DNA of 24,211 bases from UBA10427 sp003500135 (GTDB taxonomy: Bacteria; Bacteroidota; Bacteroidia; Cytophagales; Cyclobacteriaceae), in the NCBI GenBank assembly GCA_963966275.1, contig CAWZYQ010000050.1, positions 1 through 24,211 of the forward strand. The letters are read 5' to 3'. Position 1 is the first letter of the stretch. Every line of letters begins with the position of its first letter. Position numbers and translations under genes: made by a program. The notes under the pieces were generated by a model. It was not told the DNA's origin. It saw only the letters and a list, made by a program, of their open reading frames with translations, and ran no database searches. This document shows positions 13,920 through 22,923 of this stretch, one piece after another.

Positions 13920-16900
13920 ATGCATTTTCGCCTATATTTTTTATTCCTGAGTTTTACTCTGAGTGGTATTTTAACCAGTCACAATGCGGCTTTTGCTCAA
14001 CAAAGCCTGCGGTTTAAAGGGCCAGAAAAATATTATATCGATGGCAATGATTTTGTATTAAAAGGGAAGTATCAGGCGGCCATTTATGAATTTCAGCAAT
14101 ACCTGAAAAAAGGCAAGGACCCTTTAAAACTTGCCGATGCGGAGTACTATATCGCCTACAGCAGTGTGCAACTACAACATCCTGACGCAGAGTATAAGGT
14201 AGAAACGTTTGCAAAAAATCATCCTTTTCATCCAAAGGCTTCGGTAGCCTATTACGAACTTGGGAATTTCAAATACGCCTCGGGCAAGTACCCGGAAGCA
14301 ATAAAATATTATAAAAAGCTATATTTCACACAGTTAAGTAAAAAAGAAGCCGATGAAGCGCGGTTTAAATTGGGCTATTCCCATTTTGCCATGCAAAACT
14401 TCGATGAGGCCTATACTTATTTCAATGACCTAAAAAGAAAGGAAGGTGAATTCAAATATGCCTCAAATTATTATTCGGGTTATATAAATTTTGAGAAAGG
14501 GGAATACGACCGTGCTTTCTACGATTTCCAACGCGCTGAAGAAAATGAATATTATGCCAATGTAGTACCCGCATTATTAATTAAGGTCTATTACAGGCAG
14601 GAGCGCTATGACGAACTTCTCGAATATGGTGAACAGGTACTGAAATCATCTAAACGACCCTCCAATATCAACGATATCTACCTTTATCTGGGAGAAACTT
14701 ATTTTGTAAAAGGTCAGTACAAAAATGCGGTGGAATACCTCGGGCAATACAAAATATCAACAAAATCAGGCGCTTCCAAACCGGTATTGTATCGACTTGC
14801 CTATGCTCACATGAAACTATCCAACCGCAACGAGGCCATTAAGAATTTTGAGTCAGTGGCAGTTCTTGATGATAAACTGGGTCAATTGGCTTCATTTTAC
14901 CTGGGCGATTTATACGCACAAAATGAAGAGTATCAATATGCAGCGAATGCATATTCCAGGGCATCCAAATACAATTTTAACAGGGCTATACAGGAAGAGG
15001 CGACTTTCCAGTCGGCCAGCATGAATTATGCTCTGGGCAATAACAAGTCTGCCATAGAAACACTAAAACAGTTCCAGTCGGATTATCCAAATGCTGCTCG
15101 TCAGAATGAAGTACTTGAGTTGCTTACTGAAGCATTTTTCAGCGCAAGTAATTACGACGCTGCCATGGAGTATTTTGAGCAGAATAACATTCGGTCGGAA
15201 AAAGTGAAATCTGCCTACCAGAAGGCGGCTTTTTTCAAGGCGGTCGAGCTTTTCAATGCAGAAAAATTTGCGGAGGCTGTTAGTGTATTTGATAAGTCAT
15301 TGCAGTATCCAATGAATGAAAACCTGGTTATCAGGGCGCAGTATTGGAAAGGAGAGGCTTATTCCATTGGTAAAAAATACGATATGGCTATTGGAGCGTA
15401 TGGAAATGTTTTTAACAACGATCCCGGGGGAAAAACGCCATATTTCTTAATGTCGCGATACGGAATTGGTTACGCCTACTTCAATCAACAAAAATATGTG
15501 GATGCATTGCGCCATTTTAAACAATATACCAGCGCTTTGGAAAATGCTGACGATAAAATGAACTATACGGATGCTTTGCTTCGTTTGGGTGATTGCTACT
15601 ACGCGACCAAAAATTATGATGAGGCGTTGGCTACTTTTGACCGGGTGATAAATATTGACCCCTACACGAGGGATTATGCTTATTACCGAAAAGGAATTAT
15701 ATATGGCATTAACGGGCAGTTGGAGCCTGCTAATAAAAGCCTGGACCAGGTCTTAAGTAAATACCCGCAATCCACTCATTATGATGCGGCGCTGTATCAT
15801 AAAGCGCAGTTTAATTTTGAGGCTGGACAAAATAAAACAGCTATTCCGGTGTTTACCCGGCTAATCAATCAATGGCCCCAAAGCAGGTATGTTCCCTATG
15901 CTTTGCAGAGCCGGGCGGTAGCTTCCACCAATATCGATGATCACACGCAGGCCTACAACGATTACAAAGCCCTGATGGAGCGATACCCCAATCATGAATT
16001 GGCTCAAAATGCATTGTTGGGAATTCAGGAAGCATTGAATAAACTAGGCAGGTCGTCGGAATTCCAGCAGATCATGAGTAGGTACAAGTCACTGAACCCG
16101 GAAAATACATCACTGGAATCGGTGGAATACGAAGCCATAAGAAAGATGTATTTTAACCAGGATTACAATAATCTCATTGGAGCTGTAAATATATTTATCA
16201 ATAATTATCCGGAGAGCAGTTACCTCACTGAAGTCAAATACTACAAGGCAGATGCCCAATACCGCTCTGATCAGTTGGCAGAAGCGCTGTATACATTCTA
16301 TGAAATAGAAAAGGACCAATCATTTACTTTTTACAACCGCGTGATACAACGCATTGCCGATTTGGAATACAAAAATGCAAATTATCCTAAAGCAATTGAT
16401 TATTACCATGTTTTGGAAGTTATATCAAGTTCCAAAAGAAGTAAATACAATGCCTGGTCGGGACTGATGAAATCATTTTATTACCTGCCTGATTATGATT
16501 CTGTTATTCATTACTCAAAAGTGATTCGCGATAGGGCACAGGTGTCGAGTGGAGCTGAAAATGAAGCTTTACTGCTCGCGGGAAAAGCGGCTATGGCAAA
16601 AGGAAGTGTTGATCAGGCCTATGATTTTTTCATCAACACCGTGAACAATGCCAAGGATGTTTATGCCGCTGAAGCACAGTACAGAATGGCTGAAATTTCA
16701 CATAACAATCAGCAATTCGAACAATCTAACGAAACATTATTCGACCTGAATACGCAGTTTTCAATGTATGATTACTGGATTGGTCAGTCTTTTCTGCTAA
16801 TCGCTCAGAATTATGAAAAGATGGGGAATACTTTCCAGGCAAAAGCCACATTGCAAAGTATAATCGACAATGCCGGTGATAGTGCGCTCGTCAAAAAAGC

Positions 16901-16994
16901 AAGAGGGCAATTGGAAGCTTTGGAAGCTGAAATACCCAAAGATGAGCAATCGGCAGATACTTTGGAAATTGACAACCCTGAAAGCCAAAACTGA
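13920..16994 (+). CDS. Large exported tetratricopeptide-repeat protein
   Basis: A 1024-residue protein with a signal peptide (about 1-26, ending AFA before QQ), so it acts in the periplasm or at the outer membrane. Nearly the whole mature part is made of TPR-type helical hairpins, recognisable by repeated A/G-x-Y...A...Y/F patterns such as KYPEAIKYYKKLYF, QYKNAVEYLGQYK and NYDEALATFDRVINIDP, rich in Tyr, Asn and Ala. TPR arrays are protein-protein scaffolds. There is no lipobox Cys and no catalytic domain. The C-terminus ends in an acidic tail. It is followed after 1 nt by the barrel protein, so the two are probably partners. The later SPOR/ExbB/ExbD/TonB operon is a candidate partner too. 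Related long TPR proteins occur in Bacteroidota, but I cannot assign a gene name. Confidence 0.93.
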   Translation: MHFRLYFLFLSFTLSGILTSHNAAFAQQSLRFKGPEKYYIDGNDFVLKGKYQAAIYEFQQYLKKGKDPLKLADAEYYIAYSSVQLQHPDAEYKVETFAKNHPFHPKASVAYYELGNFKYASGKYPEAIKYYKKLYFTQLSKKEADEARFKLGYSHFAMQNFDEAYTYFNDLKRKEGEFKYASNYYSGYINFEKGEYDRAFYDFQRAEENEYYANVVPALLIKVYYRQERYDELLEYGEQVLKSSKRPSNINDIYLYLGETYFVKGQYKNAVEYLGQYKISTKSGASKPVLYRLAYAHMKLSNRNEAIKNFESVAVLDDKLGQLASFYLGDLYAQNEEYQYAANAYSRASKYNFNRAIQEEATFQSASMNYALGNNKSAIETLKQFQSDYPNAARQNEVLELLTEAFFSASNYDAAMEYFEQNNIRSEKVKSAYQKAAFFKAVELFNAEKFAEAVSVFDKSLQYPMNENLVIRAQYWKGEAYSIGKKYDMAIGAYGNVFNNDPGGKTPYFLMSRYGIGYAYFNQQKYVDALRHFKQYTSALENADDKMNYTDALLRLGDCYYATKNYDEALATFDRVINIDPYTRDYAYYRKGIIYGINGQLEPANKSLDQVLSKYPQSTHYDAALYHKAQFNFEAGQNKTAIPVFTRLINQWPQSRYVPYALQSRAVASTNIDDHTQAYNDYKALMERYPNHELAQNALLGIQEALNKLGRSSEFQQIMSRYKSLNPENTSLESVEYEAIRKMYFNQDYNNLIGAVNIFINNYPESSYLTEVKYYKADAQYRSDQLAEALYTFYEIEKDQSFTFYNRVIQRIADLEYKNANYPKAIDYYHVLEVISSSKRSKYNAWSGLMKSFYYLPDYDSVIHYSKVIRDRAQVSSGAENEALLLAGKAAMAKGSVDQAYDFFINTVNNAKDVYAAEAQYRMAEISHNNQQFEQSNETLFDLNTQFSMYDYWIGQSFLLIAQNYEKMGNTFQAKATLQSIIDNAGDSALVKKARGQLEALEAEIPKDEQSADTLEIDNPESQN

Positions 16995-16995
16995 T

Positions 16996-18639
16996 ATGAA
17001 AAGAATTATAAATAGCATCATTTTCATTGTTTTGTTATCGTCATCTGTTGTTGCTCAAACAGAAAGGGGCGAGATAGAATCCGGGGAATTTGTAATTAAT
17101 AAGGACCTCGAGATCAAGCTCCCACAATACGATCGATACTTTGAAAAAATCCCGCCACTTCCGGTAGATGATACGGAAAAGAAGACCTACTTTTCCATTC
17201 CTGATTTTGAGGTCGCGACGCCACCTTTGACGCCACGTCTACGTGTTTTGAAATTGAAAAACGAGAAACCGCAACCGGCTTACAGGAATTATGTGAGATT
17301 GGGTTTTGGTAATTACACCTCGCCGTATTTTGAAGGTTTTATAACCAATGGCAACCAGGATAAAGTTGCCCTCGATGTCCATGCCATTCATTTGTCATCG
17401 GGGTCAGGTCCTGTAGATGATGAGTTTTCGGCCGATAGTCACTCCGGTATAAATGCACATGCCACTATCTTCGGTAAAAAAGCCACTACTACTTTCGGAG
17501 TGAATTATCAAAGAGATGCCGTTCGGTATTATGGTTATGAAAGCTTCGAGCTAATAACCGAAGACAGCATAAAACAGGTCTATCAGCGATATGGTGCCGA
17601 TGTGAAAATACAGAACACCAAAGGCGATGGTGAAGTAGATTACGAGATAGATTTGGGCTATCAGCGACAAGTCAACTCACAATCCAATAGTGAAGGACTG
17701 TTCAATATAGATGCAGCCCTGGAGTTTGACCTGAGTGAAGGCTTTGATGCATTTTTGGGTGCCAGCGCTTTAGTAGGCCAATACAAAGCAGAGAGTGAAA
17801 CTTTGAACCGGAATGTTTACAAAATACAACCGGCCATTGGGTTTTACCGGGACGACCTTTGGATCAAAGCTGGTTTGAATATGGTTATCCAAAACGATAC
17901 GTCAGGTACACTGTCAGGGGCCTTGATCTATCCTGTTATACAGGGGGAATACAATATTTTAGATCAGTTCCTGGTCTATGGTGGTATAGAAGGGGATTTG
18001 AATGTAAATACCTGGCAATCATTTACTGCCGGGAATGCTTTTGTGGCGCCGGCCATCAGGCTGGAACACACCTCTAAACCTATTGAGGTAAGTATAGGGG
18101 TAAAAGGGAATATAATGAATGAAGTTGGATATGACGTTGGAGCATCGTATGGGGCATATAAAAACATGGCATATTTTGTTAATAACCCGTTAATTCCCCA
18201 GCATTTTCAAGTGGTTTATGACGATGGCACCAGTGGTTTATTAACGCTTCGCGGAGGTCTTGATTATGCCAAAAAGGATGTTGCAGGGGCAAATCTGAAA
18301 CTGGCATATTTCAATTACAATACAAATAATATTGATCGACCCTGGCATCGGCCGGCATTTGAATCAGAATTAAATGTATGGTATAACTTATATGATAAAA
18401 TTAGGATTTCTACCGATTGGTTTTACCTGTCGGGAATAGAAGCGCTGGATACCGATGGCGCTTCTGCCTTAGAACTCGATAATATTTTTGATATAAACCT
18501 TTCTATTGACTATGCTTTTTCCGATAAGTACAGCGCATTTGTCAATGTGAACAATATGCTTGGCAAAAATTATCAACGCTATTATCGCTATCCGGTGCGG
18601 GGCATTCAGGTGATGCTTGGGGTAAGCGCTTCTTTTTAG
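16996..18639 (+). CDS. Outer-membrane beta-barrel protein, TonB-receptor-like without plug
   Basis: A 547-residue outer-membrane protein with a signal peptide (1-19, ending VVA before Gln). The first 90 or so mature residues are Pro-rich and probably periplasmic. From about residue 95 (NYVRLGFGNYTSPYFEGF) onward, alternating hydrophobic/polar strands fit a membrane barrel. The end has the family's FVNVNNMLGKNYQRYYRYP segment and a terminal Phe, the usual signal for BAM-mediated insertion. TonB-dependent receptors are normally 650-1000 residues with a plug domain and TonB box; neither is visible here. The frame is open back to 16870, inside the TPR gene, but the ATG at 16996 gives a proper signal peptide. 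It directly follows the TPR gene. Confidence 0.85.
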   Translation: MKRIINSIIFIVLLSSSVVAQTERGEIESGEFVINKDLEIKLPQYDRYFEKIPPLPVDDTEKKTYFSIPDFEVATPPLTPRLRVLKLKNEKPQPAYRNYVRLGFGNYTSPYFEGFITNGNQDKVALDVHAIHLSSGSGPVDDEFSADSHSGINAHATIFGKKATTTFGVNYQRDAVRYYGYESFELITEDSIKQVYQRYGADVKIQNTKGDGEVDYEIDLGYQRQVNSQSNSEGLFNIDAALEFDLSEGFDAFLGASALVGQYKAESETLNRNVYKIQPAIGFYRDDLWIKAGLNMVIQNDTSGTLSGALIYPVIQGEYNILDQFLVYGGIEGDLNVNTWQSFTAGNAFVAPAIRLEHTSKPIEVSIGVKGNIMNEVGYDVGASYGAYKNMAYFVNNPLIPQHFQVVYDDGTSGLLTLRGGLDYAKKDVAGANLKLAYFNYNTNNIDRPWHRPAFESELNVWYNLYDKIRISTDWFYLSGIEALDTDGASALELDNIFDINLSIDYAFSDKYSAFVNVNNMLGKNYQRYYRYPVRGIQVMLGVSASF

Positions 18640-18729
18640 AAAACTTACGTTATTATTTTGCCATTCTTTAAAAAAGTAGTAGGAAATAGTGATTTTTATC
18701 AAACTAATATTATTTTTACATTAAGTAAG

Positions 18730-18753
18730 ACAATTTTATTAATTGTATTTTTT
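18730..18753 (+). terminator. Weak AT-rich terminator candidate after the barrel gene
   Basis: ACAATT / AATTGT form a 6-bp stem around a 5-nt loop, followed by ATTTTTT. The stem has only one GC pair, so it is weak. The rest of the 276-bp gap (18640-18915) is AT-rich and shows no clear gene or consensus promoter, although the next operon must start somewhere in it. Confidence 0.3.
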
Positions 18754-18915
18754 GGTCTGCAAATAAAGAAATGGGCGATTTAGAGCCCGGATTTTTTGAT
18801 TTTACGAATAATTGTACCTAAAAATCTGTGCTCCATTTGTCATTTTCAATTCGTTTGCGGTAATTACATTAACAAACATTTTTTGCCAACATAGCCATAA
18901 ACAAACACAACTAAA

Positions 18916-19707
18916 ATGGAAGGTAAAGAGCACTATAACGACGATGATGATAAAAAAAGATCGGATGACGATCTTAACCAAAACGACGATAATGACAACT
19001 TTGGTTTGCCCGATATAGAAGATTCCGATCAGTCAGATGATTTGGGCTATCAGCCTCCTAAAGAAGAGGAAACTTCTTCCTTCGAGACCGGTTCGAAATC
19101 ATCCGAATATTCAACTTTAGATGAAAATGATACTAATGGGTATTCCACAGGCGATGAAGAAAATTATGGACCTGAAGAAGAAAAGGAAACTACTGAGTAT
19201 CATGTTCACGGTCTTGACGATGTAGACGACAGACAAACTCCGGTTGGATTAATCATCTTCCTGGTAATCGTAGTAGTGGCCATTATTGGTCTTGGTCTTT
19301 GGTGGTTTTTCTTCAGGGTTACGGATGATTCTCAAATCGCACAGAGGCAGACCAAGCCACAAATAGAACAACCGATTGATACTGCCAAATCCGAACCGGT
19401 TGTGGAAGAACCGATTATTAAAGATGAACCTGAACCAGAACCAACTCACTCAGGTGTTCTTATGCTTGACAGTCCGACAGGAAGGTATTACGTTGTGATC
19501 AGCAGTTTTGTAGATGATGATTTGGCTATGGACTATGGCAAGCAACTCGAAAAGAATGGGGTAGCTACTACCATATTGCCTCCAAAGCAGGAGAAAGGCT
19601 TTTACAGGCTTGCTATTGCTGATTTTGTTGACCTTAAAGATGCTACACTACGTGCAGAAGAGGCTAAAGGTCAATATGGAAGTGAAGTTTGGGTGATCAG
19701 ATATTAA
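18916..19707 (+). CDS. SPOR-domain inner-membrane protein
   Basis: A 263-residue bitopic protein. A very acidic, low-complexity N-terminal region (1-108, many Asp and Glu) is cytoplasmic, one helix spans about 111-133, then a Pro/Glu-rich periplasmic linker leads to a C-terminal SPOR domain (about 186-263; YYVVISSF start, GFYRLAIADF, EVWVIRY end). SPOR domains bind peptidoglycan glycans stripped of stem peptides and concentrate at division septa, as in FtsN, DamX and DedD, whose membrane layout is the same. The acidic cytoplasmic part has no FtsN-like motif that I can recognise. The exbB gene starts 1 nt after its stop, placing a septal-wall sensor in the same operon as a proton-motive-force-driven motor. 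Confidence 0.92.
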   Translation: MEGKEHYNDDDDKKRSDDDLNQNDDNDNFGLPDIEDSDQSDDLGYQPPKEEETSSFETGSKSSEYSTLDENDTNGYSTGDEENYGPEEEKETTEYHVHGLDDVDDRQTPVGLIIFLVIVVVAIIGLGLWWFFFRVTDDSQIAQRQTKPQIEQPIDTAKSEPVVEEPIIKDEPEPEPTHSGVLMLDSPTGRYYVVISSFVDDDLAMDYGKQLEKNGVATTILPPKQEKGFYRLAIADFVDLKDATLRAEEAKGQYGSEVWVIRY

Positions 19708-19708
19708 T

Positions 19709-20392
19709 ATGACATTACTACAGATTACGACTTCTACACTAAGTGATAGTTTAGCGGTAGAAAGCGCCGACCCGGGGCTTTCATTCATAGAACTTATTTT
19801 AAAGGGGGGATACATTATGATCCCCATCTTTTTGCTTTCTATTGTAGCGGTCTATATCTATGTGGAGCGTATCCGAACCATCAAAAGGGCACAAAAAATA
19901 GCGCCTGATTTTATGGACAGGATCAAAAAACTGGTGTTGGACGGCGATATTAAAAGCGCCAGAATGATCTGCTCGCAGAGCGAATCGCCGATAGCCAGAA
20001 TGATCGAAAAAGGTTTGTCCAGGATTGGCAGCCCACTAAAGAATATTGAAGTTTCGATCGAAAACGTAGGGAGAATTGAGATATATCGGTTGGAGAAAAA
20101 CCTCTCCGTATTGGCTACCATATCCGGGGCGGCGCCCATGATCGGTTTTTTGGGTACTGTCACCGGTATGATCCAGGCCTTTATTGCCATAGCCCAGGAA
20201 GAGGGTTCGGTAAGTCCGAAATTACTTTCAGAAGGGATATATGAGGCCATGCTTACCACTGCAGCCGGACTTTTCGTAGGGATTATTGCCTATCTCGGCT
20301 ACAATTACCTTATTACCAGGGTACAAAAGGTGGTACACATGATGGAGTATACTTCTATTGATTTTATTGACCTGTTGCAAGAACCTAATTAA
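19709..20392 (+). CDS. ExbB/TolQ/MotA-family proton channel subunit
   Basis: This is the stator-like inner-membrane subunit that, with ExbD/TolR, uses the proton motive force to drive a periplasmic partner. The 227-residue product has three membrane helices at about 30-52, 134-162 and 180-203, separated by a large cytoplasmic loop between helices one and two, as in ExbB/TolQ. Hallmarks are GAAPMIGFLGTVTGMIQAF in helix two and LTTAAGLFVGI in helix three, which line the channel and contact the partner's Asp. The family cannot be split into ExbB or TolQ by sequence alone. The order is SPOR, exbB, exbD, tonB-like, with gaps of 1, 0 and 4 nt. Confidence 0.95.
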   Translation: MTLLQITTSTLSDSLAVESADPGLSFIELILKGGYIMIPIFLLSIVAVYIYVERIRTIKRAQKIAPDFMDRIKKLVLDGDIKSARMICSQSESPIARMIEKGLSRIGSPLKNIEVSIENVGRIEIYRLEKNLSVLATISGAAPMIGFLGTVTGMIQAFIAIAQEEGSVSPKLLSEGIYEAMLTTAAGLFVGIIAYLGYNYLITRVQKVVHMMEYTSIDFIDLLQEPN

Positions 20393-20785
20393 ATGGCATT
20401 ACAGTCCAAACATAAAGTCGAAACCGCATTTAGCATGTCCTCAATGACAGACATTATTTTTCTGTTGTTGATCTTCTTTATGTTAACATCAACCTTTATC
20501 ACTCCCTCAGGGCTTCCGGTCAATTTACCTTCCAGTAAAAAGTCGCAAATCGCGATGCAAAAAGTAAGCGTAACCATCACCTCAGACCTTAAGTATTACG
20601 TTAATGATCAAAGGGTGACACGCGAAATAATTGAAAGGGAAATGCGAAAAGCCCTGGAAGGAAAAGAAGGAAAGGTGGTGTTGCATATCGACAAGGACGT
20701 GCCGGTTGAATATATGGTGTATGTAGCCGGTATCGCCAATGCGTTGAATGCACAGGTAGCAATTGCCACGAAGCCCGGAAGGTAA
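20393..20785 (+). CDS. ExbD/TolR-family transport protein
   Basis: A 130-residue partner of the ExbB/TolQ subunit. One N-terminal helix (about 16-38) contains the essential proton-carrying Asp20 in the motif SMTDIIFLLLIFFMLTS. The C-terminal periplasmic domain (about 45-130) has the usual ExbD/TolR alpha-beta fold, with KVVLHIDKDVPVEYMV near the middle. Length and residue pattern are normal for the family. Its ATG directly abuts the upstream TAA, so translation is probably coupled and subunit amounts are matched. Confidence 0.95.
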   Translation: MALQSKHKVETAFSMSSMTDIIFLLLIFFMLTSTFITPSGLPVNLPSSKKSQIAMQKVSVTITSDLKYYVNDQRVTREIIEREMRKALEGKEGKVVLHIDKDVPVEYMVYVAGIANALNAQVAIATKPGR

Positions 20786-20789
20786 AATC

Positions 20790-21608
20790 ATGACTGAGAA
20801 AAGAAAAAAAGATAAAATAATCGGCTGGGCGATTTCTGTTGGGATCCACAGCGCCATGTTGTTACTGTTTTTCTTTTTACTGGCCTGGAAGCGACCCAAT
20901 CCGCCAGCGCCCGAATATGGTGTTGAATTAAACTTCGGGCTCGTAGAAAGTGGAGCAGGGGATATACAGCCTCAATCTGAAGAAATAGTGGAAGAGCCGC
21001 AGGAGGAAGTGGAAGAAGAAGTAACTGAAGAATTTGAGGAAACCTTACCGGAAAGTGAACCTGAAACAGTAACCGAACCGGAAGAAACGGTAACAGAGGA
21101 ACCCGTTACCACAAGTGACAACGATCTTCCTGCCGTAGAAACCAAAGAAGAAGAAACCAAAAAACCTACCCCGGATCCAAAAAGCCTTTTCCCTCCAAAA
21201 AACAACAACACCACTAAGGGGGAGGAAACCAATGATGCCAAAAGCCAGGGAGATCAGGCACAGGGAGGCGATCAGGGCGATCCGGACGGAGACCTGGAAG
21301 AAAAAGCCTTATATGGTAATCAGGGGGGTGGCGACGGTGCCTTTCTGGATATGCTGAACTGGAACTGGGACACAGCGCCTCAGGTGAATGATCCTTCAAA
21401 CGAAAGTGGCAGGATAATATTTCAAATACAGATTGATGAAAACGGTGAAGTTATAGGTGTCAAAACCTTACAAAAGACCGTTAGCCCCGGTGTTGAAAGG
21501 CTGTATCGGGAAGCGGTTTATAAACTTACATTTTCACCTACCTCACCCTCGGCACGACCAGAAGTAGGTGCCACAGGAAAAATAACATTTGTTATACGGT
21601 CAAATTAG
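20790..21608 (+). CDS. TonB/TolA-like energy transducer
   Basis: A 272-residue protein anchored by one N-terminal helix (about 11-33) carrying the S-x3-H pattern (Ser16, His20), the same signature by which E. coli TonB and TolA engage their ExbB/TolQ motors. A long linker (about 36-185) follows. It is Glu/Pro-rich then Gly/Asp/Gln-rich, strongly acidic and without the EP-KP pattern of TonB. The C-terminal domain (about 205-272) resembles the TonB C-terminus (GRIIFQIQIDENGEV, REAVYKLTFSP, GKITFVIRSN). A TTG at 20763 inside exbD would add nine residues; the ATG at 20790 is chosen. Whether it energises import receptors or envelope constriction is open, and the SPOR gene favours the second. Confidence 0.88.
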   Translation: MTEKRKKDKIIGWAISVGIHSAMLLLFFFLLAWKRPNPPAPEYGVELNFGLVESGAGDIQPQSEEIVEEPQEEVEEEVTEEFEETLPESEPETVTEPEETVTEEPVTTSDNDLPAVETKEEETKKPTPDPKSLFPPKNNNTTKGEETNDAKSQGDQAQGGDQGDPDGDLEEKALYGNQGGGDGAFLDMLNWNWDTAPQVNDPSNESGRIIFQIQIDENGEVIGVKTLQKTVSPGVERLYREAVYKLTFSPTSPSARPEVGATGKITFVIRSN

Positions 21609-21615
21609 TTTTCCA

Positions 21616-22923
21616 ATGAATTTTGAGGAAACAATTGAATATTTGTATTCACTACTGCCCATGTATCAAAGGGTGGGCAATGTGGCTTATAAGAAAGACC
21701 TTACCAATACATTAGCGCTCTGCAAGGCGCTGGCTAATCCACATCACAAGTTCAGGTCCGTACATATTGCCGGAACAAATGGAAAAGGCAGTAGCGCCCA
21801 TATGCTGGCTTCTATTTTGCAAACGGCGGGGTATCATACCGGGCTTTACACGTCACCACATCTTAAAAACTTTACAGAGCGCATTAAGCTCAATGGCATA
21901 GAGGTGGAGCAGTCTTTTGTAGTCGACTTTGTGAAAAGGCTAAAAAATGACATAGAGCGCATTCAGCCTTCCTTTTTTGAAATAACCGTGGCTATGGCAT
22001 TCGATTATTTCGCCAGAAATCAGGTGGATATTGCCATAATAGAGACAGGTCTGGGTGGCCGCCTGGACAGCACCAATATCATTTCCCCTGAGGTATCATT
22101 GATCACCAACATAGGCATGGACCATATGGATATGCTGGGAGATACACTGCCCAAAATCGCATTTGAGAAGGCAGGTATTATCAAAAGGGAAGTTCCCGTG
22201 GTGATAAGCGAGTTCCATACGGAGACATATGAAGTGTTTCGGAAAAAAGCGGAGGAAGAGCACGCATCGATATACTTTGCCCAGGAGTTTTATCATTTTG
22301 AGCATGTACATTACTATCCGGACAGGGTTTCGTTCGACCTTTCGGTAACTGATTTACAGGGCAATACAGAAAAAAAACTGGAACACCTCTATTGCGATTT
22401 AAGCGGTTCATATCAGATCAGGAATATCGGTGGAGTTTTAAAAACTTTGGAACTGCTGAACCCCGAATTATTCGTGGTTGATTGGAACCATATTCGAAAG
22501 GGCCTGGCTACCATAGTTGAAAATACGGGTATGAAAGGCAGGTGGCAAACCTTAAAAAGCAATCCATGGGTCATTTGCGATACGGCACACAACATGGAGG
22601 CTATTCAATATGTGATGGAAGGCCTGGCGCAACATAGAAAAGAAGGCTTGCATATTGTATGGGGCATGGTTAAGGATAAAGACGTTAAAAGGATCATTCG
22701 CCTATTGCCAAAAGATGCAATTTATTATTTTTGTGCCGCCAATATCCCAAGAGCATTGCCGGCTAAAGAATTGAAAGACAAATTTGCCGGTTATGACCTG
22801 ATAGGTGAAGCCTACAGCAATGTAAATGAGGCTTATCAGACGGCGTTGGAAAAGGCAGGGGAGAACGACCTCATTTTTATAGGGGGCAGTTCATTTGTAG
22901 TGGCAGAATTGAATGATCTATAG
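21616..22923 (+). CDS. folC: Folylpolyglutamate synthase / dihydrofolate synthase
   Basis: FolC adds glutamate to dihydropteroate and then to reduced folates, using ATP. The 435-residue product has family length. The Mur-ligase-type P-loop is GTNGKGS (53-59), followed by the TSPHL motif with the folate-binding segment and the NIGMDHMDMLGDT block. The later ATP-binding motif reads CDTAHN, close to the usual DGAHN/DTGHN. The ATG at 21616, 7 nt past the tonB-like stop, is chosen over a TTG at 21589 inside that gene. It sits between the energy-transduction genes and trmB, with trmB overlapping it by one base. The link to the envelope genes is positional and not metabolic. Confidence 0.96.
   Translation: MNFEETIEYLYSLLPMYQRVGNVAYKKDLTNTLALCKALANPHHKFRSVHIAGTNGKGSSAHMLASILQTAGYHTGLYTSPHLKNFTERIKLNGIEVEQSFVVDFVKRLKNDIERIQPSFFEITVAMAFDYFARNQVDIAIIETGLGGRLDSTNIISPEVSLITNIGMDHMDMLGDTLPKIAFEKAGIIKREVPVVISEFHTETYEVFRKKAEEEHASIYFAQEFYHFEHVHYYPDRVSFDLSVTDLQGNTEKKLEHLYCDLSGSYQIRNIGGVLKTLELLNPELFVVDWNHIRKGLATIVENTGMKGRWQTLKSNPWVICDTAHNMEAIQYVMEGLAQHRKEGLHIVWGMVKDKDVKRIIRLLPKDAIYYFCAANIPRALPAKELKDKFAGYDLIGEAYSNVNEAYQTALEKAGENDLIFIGGSSFVVAELNDL

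Noticed and set aside
16870..16995. Longer barrel-protein reading frame beginning inside the TPR gene
   Set aside because: The first 42 residues are out-of-frame TPR coding sequence and would bury the signal peptide; the ATG at 16996 gives a clean export signal.
18812..19018. Plus-strand ORF of 68 codons upstream of and overlapping the SPOR gene
   Set aside because: Composition looks random, it overlaps the SPOR start in another frame and has no start context or family match.
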